DNA from: Bacteroidales bacterium | GTDB taxonomy: Bacteria; Bacteroidota; Bacteroidia; Bacteroidales; F082 | DNA: 35,372 nucleotides | Reading direction: 5' to 3' | NCBI GenBank assembly: GCA_027011095.1 | Contig: JALVAQ010000103.1 | Coordinates: 1 to 35,372 of the forward strand | Shown: positions 29,248 to 35,372 of the stretch, in pieces | Layout of the letters: each line of letters begins with the position of its first letter | Position numbering within the stretch: the stretch's first letter is position 1 | Program-made: the position numbers and the translations under genes | The notes under the pieces: model-generated | Told to the model about the DNA's origin: nothing | Seen by the model: the letters and a program-made list of their open reading frames with translations, nothing else | Databases searched by the model: none

Positions 29248-32200
29248 ATGAAAAAAGTTTACCTCAAAAGTTTGTTGTTTGCATTAACAGTAATGGCCGG
29301 CCTCACCCTTTTTGGTCAAAACAGTAAAAGTGGTGCACCGCAAAAGGCGGCAGCATCCAAAAACAATTTCTATTCCATCGAAAAATCGTTTAACGATAAG
29401 TGGTCTTCTTACAACATTGACAGGAATGGTTACTACATTGATGAGAATGGTGAAGAAAAAAGAGTTCCCGGCTACAAACAATTTAAACGTTGGGAGTGGT
29501 ACTGGGAGACCCGTGTTGATAAAACCACCGGTGACTTCCCCCGAATCAGGAAGTCTGATGTTTTTATGGAACGTGCAAACAACGGTAATCCTTCACGGAG
29601 CACTTCCGGCAGTTGGACATCATTGGGGCCTTCGAGCAGTGCAGGAGGTTATTACGGCTTGGGAAGGTTAAACTGCATCGGTTTCAGAAGCGGTGACAAC
29701 AACACCTATTACGTAGGCTCCCCTTCGGGAGGATTGTGGAAAACAACCGATGACGGTGCTTCATGGACTGCCCTCACCGATGACAATCCTGTTTTGGGTG
29801 TCAGCGATGTGGTGGTACTGGCAGGAAGTACAACTTCAAATGATACCCTTTACATTGGTACCGGTGACCGTGATGGTGGCTCATTGTGGAGTATGGGAGG
29901 TGGACAAACCGGCGACAACAATAGTATTGGGGTGCTTAAGTCAGTTGATGGTGGAGCCACCTGGAATACAACAGGGCTGTCGTTTCAGGCTTCGGAAGGC
30001 GTGTTGGTAAACCGGTTGATTGTTAATCCCGACAACCATAACATATTATATGCGGCAACAACCAACGGACTTTATAAAACTACCGATGGTGGTAACAACT
30101 GGACACAACTATCCAACACCGACTTTTACGACCTTGAATTTAAACCCGGCAACCCTCAAACCATGTATGCCGGTGGCAACACAAGCGGCAGCATCTATTT
30201 ATCAACCGATGGAGGTGCTACATGGTCGGAAGTGCTGACAACAAACGGGTATCGTGTTGTGGTTGGCGTAAGCCCCAACCAAAGTACATGGGCTTATGCG
30301 GCTATTGTTGACTCTTATGGTTCATTAACAGGTTTTTATAAATCGGAAACTTCGGGAAGCTCCTGGTTTTTGCCCGGCGACTTTGTTAATTTAATGGGTG
30401 CTAACTGCGATGGTTCAGGTAGTTATCAGGGGTGGTACGATTTGGCGCTTGGTGTTGACCCCACCAACGCCGCTATTGTTTTTGTGGGTGGAATCAATAC
30501 CTGGAAAACCTCTGATGGTGGTGTAAACTGGCATCTTAACAACTACTGGCATGGAACCTGTGGCGGGTCGGCACCCGAAGTACATGCCGATAAACATTGC
30601 CTTAAATTTCAAAATGAAACAGCAACACTTTTTGAATGTAACGACGGCGGCGTATATAAAACCACCGATGGCGGTATAAACTGGAATAACAAAGGAAACG
30701 GAATTGTGTCGGGCCAAATTTATCGACTGGCCGTTTCGCAAACGGTGCAGGGTGATGTTATTGCAGGATTACAGGATAATGGAACAAAATCCATTAATTC
30801 AGGAACCTGGGAAGATGTTTTGGGTGGTGATGGTATGGATTGTGATATTGACTATACCGACAATAATCTGCAATATGGCGAAAGTCAAAATGGTTATTTA
30901 ATAAAAACCACAAACCACTGGACAACTTCTACTGATATGGGATTTATTGATGGCCGCTGGATAAGTCCTTTTGCCATCGACCCCACAACCCATACTACCC
31001 TCTATTTTGGTGCTACCAGAAGTGATAGATTTGATCCAAGGCTTCACAAATCAACCGATGGCGGGAGTACATGGAGTGCTATCGGTGACTATAATTTCCG
31101 TGAATTTGCCGTGGCTCCTTCAAACTCCGATTATATTTACGGAGTGGATAATAAGGGGTTCTTAGAAGATGTTGCCGGTGTTTATAAAACCGACAACGGT
31201 GGGTCATCCTGGTCTGATATTACAGGAACCCTGCCTGTAAACAGTGCTACACCAACTTATGTAGCCGTTAAATACGACGATCCGAATACGGTATGGGTAA
31301 CATTCGGACAATACAACAACTACTCGGTTTACCAAACAACCGACGGAGGCACTTCGTGGATGGATATCTCTTACGGATTGCCGTCAGTACCTGTAATGTG
31401 CATTGTTCAAAATCGTCAAAATACCTCTGAAACAGAGTTGTATGTGGGAACCGATGTGGGCGTTTATGTAAAATACGGAACCGCACCCTGGCAACTTTTC
31501 AGCACCGGATTGCCCAATGTTGTGGTTACCGAGCTTAAAATATATTACGATGATGCCACTCCGGCAAACAGCCGCATCAGAGCGGCAACTTACGGAAGAG
31601 GTGTGTGGGAATCCGATTTATATACCTTTACGGCTGCGGCTCCCATAGCCGACTTTATTGCAGATGATACGGTTCCCATACCCAATCAAACCGTCAGCTT
31701 TAACGACTTTTCTTCCAATCAGCCTACTTCCTGGCAATGGACTATCACACCTTCGTCTTATCAATACGTTGATGGTACAAGTGCCACTTCGCAGTACCCC
31801 AAGGTGCAATTTATGGCATTGGGTTATTACACCATTCAGTTAACGGCATCCAATGCATTGGGCAACGATACCAAAACAAGAACCTCTTACATTAACGTCG
31901 GGACGTATCACAACTATTGCAGTGCTTCCGGTGGCGGCAGCGATTATATTGAGAGTGTCGAAACGGGAGACATCAGCAATACCAACACATCTTCCGATGG
32001 GTACCACGATTACAAATCACTTTCCACCGCTTTATATCAGGGGCAGGCCGAAATACCCATTACTATTTCCAACGGGTTGGCAAACAGCACCTACGATGTT
32101 TCTGTATGGATAGATTTTAATCGTGACGGAACTTTTGATGAGTTAGCTGAAAAAATTGTGTGCGAATCAAATACTTCAACAAGCCCGGACATTTACTATT

Positions 32201-35200
32201 TTGATGTTCCTGTTGATGCCGATACCGGTATTACCGTTATGCGGGTACGTATTAAACGATTATATTCCGATTGCGGTTCACCCTGTGGAACCACAACCTA
32301 TGGCGAAGTGGAAGATTATTCGATTCAACTGAACGAAATGCCAGCCTGTCCTCCTCCCTCCTATCAAACCGAAAGTAACCTTACGGGAACATCCGTTGAT
32401 TTGGGCTGGTCGCAAATTGGTTCGGTATCCTCGTGGGATATCCGGCTTGTAACAGCAGGAACCGACACTTCGGGAATAGCGTTCAGCACAACATCATCCA
32501 ACCCGCTAACGGTAGATACCTTAACCGGAAACACGGATTACGAATGGTATGTAAGATCTGCTTGTGGCAGTGCATGGATTGGCCCGTCATCATTCCATAC
32601 CTCCTGTACATCGCTCACGGCACCGGTTTCCGAAAATTTTGACGGGGTTTCCACTCCCGACCTGCCCAATTGCTGGACAAAGATTGTAAACACAACTTCG
32701 GGTTACTCCTATGTTAGAACAAGCACATACAATCCCAACTCTTCACCCAACTCGGTTATCTTTTATAATAGTGATGATACAACAGGTACATTTCTTCTGA
32801 TAGCTCCTCAATTAACCGATTTGCCAACGCAGCAAAATATGATTACTTTTTATGCTAAAGGAGCCGATGGCGGAGAAGCATTTATTGTGGGAACCATGAC
32901 CGACCCGTCAGACGAATCAACCTTTACACCATACAAAACCATAACCCTGACCGATACTTACATTCAATACAAGGTTTATTTCGGGTCGGGATATACTTTA
33001 AACGATACCTACATAGCTTTTAAACACGGCATGAACGACCGGTATCTGAATATCTATTTTGATGATTTTGTATATACTGCCATGCCCGTATGCCCCGAAC
33101 CGTCAGACCTTGCTGCCGATAGCATTTCCGATACCGCAGCAAAACTTTCGTGGACGGAAAACGGTACGGCAACCTCATGGCAATTAAGAATTGTTACCTC
33201 AGGAACCGACACTACGGGATTAAGTTACAGTACAGTAACTGCCAATCCGCTTTGGATAGACACCCTTTTGGCGAACACTTCTTATGATTGGTATGTGCGG
33301 GGTGATTGCGCTGGTGAATGGTCGGCCAATGCAACCTTTTCCACCATGTGCAGCAGCCGTACCGCTCCGTTTTCCGAAAACTTTGACGGGGTAACTGCAC
33401 CCGATTTACCCGATTGTTGGAGCAGTATAGTTTATTCTAACTACACGCAGGCTGCAGTGAAAACCTACACTTATTCTTATCCCCATTCAAGTCCAAACCA
33501 TATTTTGATGAATGACGATGGCGGAGCCAACGGTGCACTTTTGTTAATCACGCCTGAACTAAGCGATTTGACCTCACACTTGAATCAAATCAGATTTTAC
33601 GCAAAATGTTACGATGAAGGGGAATATTTGATTGTGGGAACTATGACTGATGCTTCGGACACAGCTACTTTCACCGCTTTTAAAACCATTCAACTAACAA
33701 CCGATTATACCGAATACACAGTAATGTTTGGAAACTCTTACAGTGAAAGTGACAGTTATATCGCATTTAAGCATGGTGAGAATGGAGACGGATTTTATAA
33801 CAATATCTTTATTGACGATTTTGTGTACGAACCCATGCCCACCTGTCCGCCGGTTTCCGATTTGAAAGAGAGTAATATAACAACTACCTCGGCAACACTC
33901 TCCTGGACACAAAACGGTTCGGAAACAAGCTGGGATGTGAGAATCGTTACCAAAGACAGCGACACTACAGGTACGCCTTATGCTACCAAAACATCCAATA
34001 TGATTATTGTGGACACCTTGTCGGCCAATACTTATTACGATTGGTACGTACGTTCCGGCTGTGGCAGCGACTGGGCAAAAAGTACTTTTGTTACCGATTG
34101 CGGAACCTACAGCGCACCCTACAGCATGAATTTTGATAACGAAACCGTACCCGACATCCCCCATTGCTGGTCAACCATAGTCAGTTCATCCAGTTCTTAT
34201 GCCAAGATTGAAACACTCACTTCACAGTTTCCGAATTCAACTCCCAACCATGTGGTAATGGATGAATACAATGACGACAATGCAACACTTTTGCTTATCT
34301 CTCCGCAGTTTACCGACCTCACAACGCAGCAAAGGCAAATTACCTTTTTTGCAAAAGCCAATAACGACGGCGACAGTTTATTGATCGGAACCATGTCGGA
34401 CCCGGCAGTTGCTTCCACCTTTACACGCTTCAAAAAAATATCACTCACCACCACTTACACTCAATATACGGTAATGTTCGGAGCAACCTATACGCTAAAC
34501 GATGAGTACATAGCCTTTAAACACGGAGGCGGAGGTAATTACGAAAAGATTTATCTTGATGATTTTAATTACACTTACATGCCTGTGAACCCGCCTCCAT
34601 CCGATTTGTATGAAGCCGGTATTACCCAAACATCGGCACAGTTGGGATGGACTGAAAACGGTACGGCAACCTCATGGGATGTGCGCATTGTAATTGAAAA
34701 TGCCGATACTGCCGGCGTGGCCTATGCAACCACATCCAACAACCCTTTTACGGTAGATACTTTAAATCCAAATACTTATTACGACTGGTATGTGCGTGAA
34801 CAAGGTAGTGAAAACTGGGCCGGCCCGTCAACTTTTGTAACTGATTGTGGTGCTTACACGGCAACCTATTCTGAAAACTTTGATAACGTTACCGCTCCTG
34901 CCATTCCGCATTGTTTTAGTACCATTGTAAACTCAACTTCAGCTAACGCTGTTGTTAAAACTGATACTTATGGAGAACATTCCTATCCAAACCAAGTGAA
35001 TATGTCTAATGCCTACGATGCCAATGCAACACTTATGCTTATTTCCCCGCAGTTCAGCGATTTAACCTCGCAACAAAATGAGGTTCGTTTTTACGGCAAA
35101 GGCTACTCCGGGGTAAAGGTTATTTTGGGCACCATTGATAATCCGGCTAATGCTTCCGGTTTTACAGCCATTGATACCATTGAACTTACAAGTACATACA

Positions 35201-35372
35201 CGGAATACACCCGATATTTCGGAGCCGGCTATACCGGTACGGATGAATATATTGCATTTAAACTCGGTACAGGTTCCAGCTCTAAAACTGCTTATATCGA
35301 TGATTTTGTGTACGAACCCATGCCGGCTTGTCCGCACCCCACCAACCAGTCGGAAAGCAATATAACAACCAC
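29248..35372 (+). CDS. Giant secreted multidomain protein, putative T9SS cargo/adhesin; incomplete at right edge
   Basis: Continuous open frame of at least 2041 codons from ATG at 29248 to the window end (spot-checked in frame at 31621, 32281, 33061, 33841, 34021, 35341). MKKVYLKSLLFALTVMAGLTLFGQ signal peptide; repeated Asp-boxes (TTDDGASW, SVDGGATW, TTDGGNNW, STDGGATW, TSDGGVNW, TTDGGINW, STDGGSTW, TDNGGSSW, TTDGGTSW); PKD-like ADFIADDTVPIPNQTVSFNDFSSNQPTSWQWTI; GEVED domain ending TTYGEVEDYSIQL; then tandem FnIII/adhesin modules. Confidence 0.93.
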   Translation, partial: MKKVYLKSLLFALTVMAGLTLFGQNSKSGAPQKAAASKNNFYSIEKSFNDKWSSYNIDRNGYYIDENGEEKRVPGYKQFKRWEWYWETRVDKTTGDFPRIRKSDVFMERANNGNPSRSTSGSWTSLGPSSSAGGYYGLGRLNCIGFRSGDNNTYYVGSPSGGLWKTTDDGASWTALTDDNPVLGVSDVVVLAGSTTSNDTLYIGTGDRDGGSLWSMGGGQTGDNNSIGVLKSVDGGATWNTTGLSFQASEGVLVNRLIVNPDNHNILYAATTNGLYKTTDGGNNWTQLSNTDFYDLEFKPGNPQTMYAGGNTSGSIYLSTDGGATWSEVLTTNGYRVVVGVSPNQSTWAYAAIVDSYGSLTGFYKSETSGSSWFLPGDFVNLMGANCDGSGSYQGWYDLALGVDPTNAAIVFVGGINTWKTSDGGVNWHLNNYWHGTCGGSAPEVHADKHCLKFQNETATLFECNDGGVYKTTDGGINWNNKGNGIVSGQIYRLAVSQTVQGDVIAGLQDNGTKSINSGTWEDVLGGDGMDCDIDYTDNNLQYGESQNGYLIKTTNHWTTSTDMGFIDGRWISPFAIDPTTHTTLYFGATRSDRFDPRLHKSTDGGSTWSAIGDYNFREFAVAPSNSDYIYGVDNKGFLEDVAGVYKTDNGGSSWSDITGTLPVNSATPTYVAVKYDDPNTVWVTFGQYNNYSVYQTTDGGTSWMDISYGLPSVPVMCIVQNRQNTSETELYVGTDVGVYVKYGTAPWQLFSTGLPNVVVTELKIYYDDATPANSRIRAATYGRGVWESDLYTFTAAAPIADFIADDTVPIPNQTVSFNDFSSNQPTSWQWTITPSSYQYVDGTSATSQYPKVQFMALGYYTIQLTASNALGNDTKTRTSYINVGTYHNYCSASGGGSDYIESVETGDISNTNTSSDGYHDYKSLSTALYQGQAEIPITISNGLANSTYDVSVWIDFNRDGTFDELAEKIVCESNTSTSPDIYYFDVPVDADTGITVMRVRIKRLYSDCGSPCGTTTYGEVEDYSIQLNEMPACPPPSYQTESNLTGTSVDLGWSQIGSVSSWDIRLVTAGTDTSGIAFSTTSSNPLTVDTLTGNTDYEWYVRSACGSAWIGPSSFHTSCTSLTAPVSENFDGVSTPDLPNCWTKIVNTTSGYSYVRTSTYNPNSSPNSVIFYNSDDTTGTFLLIAPQLTDLPTQQNMITFYAKGADGGEAFIVGTMTDPSDESTFTPYKTITLTDTYIQYKVYFGSGYTLNDTYIAFKHGMNDRYLNIYFDDFVYTAMPVCPEPSDLAADSISDTAAKLSWTENGTATSWQLRIVTSGTDTTGLSYSTVTANPLWIDTLLANTSYDWYVRGDCAGEWSANATFSTMCSSRTAPFSENFDGVTAPDLPDCWSSIVYSNYTQAAVKTYTYSYPHSSPNHILMNDDGGANGALLLITPELSDLTSHLNQIRFYAKCYDEGEYLIVGTMTDASDTATFTAFKTIQLTTDYTEYTVMFGNSYSESDSYIAFKHGENGDGFYNNIFIDDFVYEPMPTCPPVSDLKESNITTTSATLSWTQNGSETSWDVRIVTKDSDTTGTPYATKTSNMIIVDTLSANTYYDWYVRSGCGSDWAKSTFVTDCGTYSAPYSMNFDNETVPDIPHCWSTIVSSSSSYAKIETLTSQFPNSTPNHVVMDEYNDDNATLLLISPQFTDLTTQQRQITFFAKANNDGDSLLIGTMSDPAVASTFTRFKKISLTTTYTQYTVMFGATYTLNDEYIAFKHGGGGNYEKIYLDDFNYTYMPVNPPPSDLYEAGITQTSAQLGWTENGTATSWDVRIVIENADTAGVAYATTSNNPFTVDTLNPNTYYDWYVREQGSENWAGPSTFVTDCGAYTATYSENFDNVTAPAIPHCFSTIVNSTSANAVVKTDTYGEHSYPNQVNMSNAYDANATLMLISPQFSDLTSQQNEVRFYGKGYSGVKVILGTIDNPANASGFTAIDTIELTSTYTEYTRYFGAGYTGTDEYIAFKLGTGSSSKTAYIDDFVYEPMPACPHPTNQSESNITT
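32347..35372 (+). repeat. Tandem ~744-nt FnIII + adhesin/jelly-roll modules (4 complete, fifth beginning)
   Basis: Modules at 32347-33090 (744 nt), 33091-33843 (753), 33844-34587 (744), 34588-35328 (741), fifth from 35329. Each follows PSDL...TSAxLxWxxNGxxTSWDVRIV...YDWYVR...SENFDxVxxPDxPxCW...LLLISPQxxDLTxxQ...IVGTMTDxxDxxTFTxFKTIxLT...YIAFKHG...IYIDDFVYxPMP. Confidence 0.93.

Noticed and set aside
29312-32642. Series of short plus-strand ORFs (119, 86, 72, 65, 64, 61, 86, 69 aa)
   Set aside because: Out-of-frame with the giant CDS that spans the region; they arise only because the true frame has no stop in the window.
33694-34164. 156-aa minus-strand ORF and other minus-strand ORFs over 29284-35337
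   Set aside because: Antisense to the continuous giant plus-strand frame; short and without recognisable domains.

Overview
The window looks like a Bacteroidetes (Bacteroidota) chromosome segment, judged from gene content, TAnnTTTG-type promoter boxes and Type IX secretion (T9SS) genes. From left to right: (1) the distal end of a CRISPR array (37-nt repeat, 16 repeats visible, the first cut by the window edge, no cas genes in view); (2) on the minus strand, an sdhCAB/frdCAB succinate dehydrogenase/fumarate reductase operon, a HIT-family protein and greA; (3) a PorV/PorQ-like outer-membrane protein, a 1450-aa putative surface/T9SS-type protein and a TonB-dependent receptor; (4) small membrane proteins including an AtpZ/AtpI-like protein, and a PorW/SprE-like TPR lipoprotein; (5) recG, the T9SS core operon porP-K-L-M-N (sprF/gldKLMN) and thpR; (6) a plus-strand tRNA-Ala(GGC); (7) a very large plus-strand ORF from 29248 that runs off the right edge (at least 2041 codons). 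The supplied ORF track lacks this last ORF, presumably because no stop codon lies inside the window. It encodes a signal peptide, an Asp-box (BNR/sortilin-like) propeller, PKD and GEVED domains, and four complete ~744-nt tandem FnIII/adhesin modules plus the start of a fifth. The less ordinary signals are the promoter-then-terminator arrangement ahead of greA (possible attenuator), a ~176-nt intergenic inverted-repeat element between recG and sprE, a heptanucleotide tract at the end of the atpZ-like gene, a possible decayed terminal CRISPR repeat, and the PorV-like/surface protein/TonB receptor trio. I found no clear evidence of a wholly new defence or mobile system inside the window. All assignments come from reading the sequence; no database search was run.
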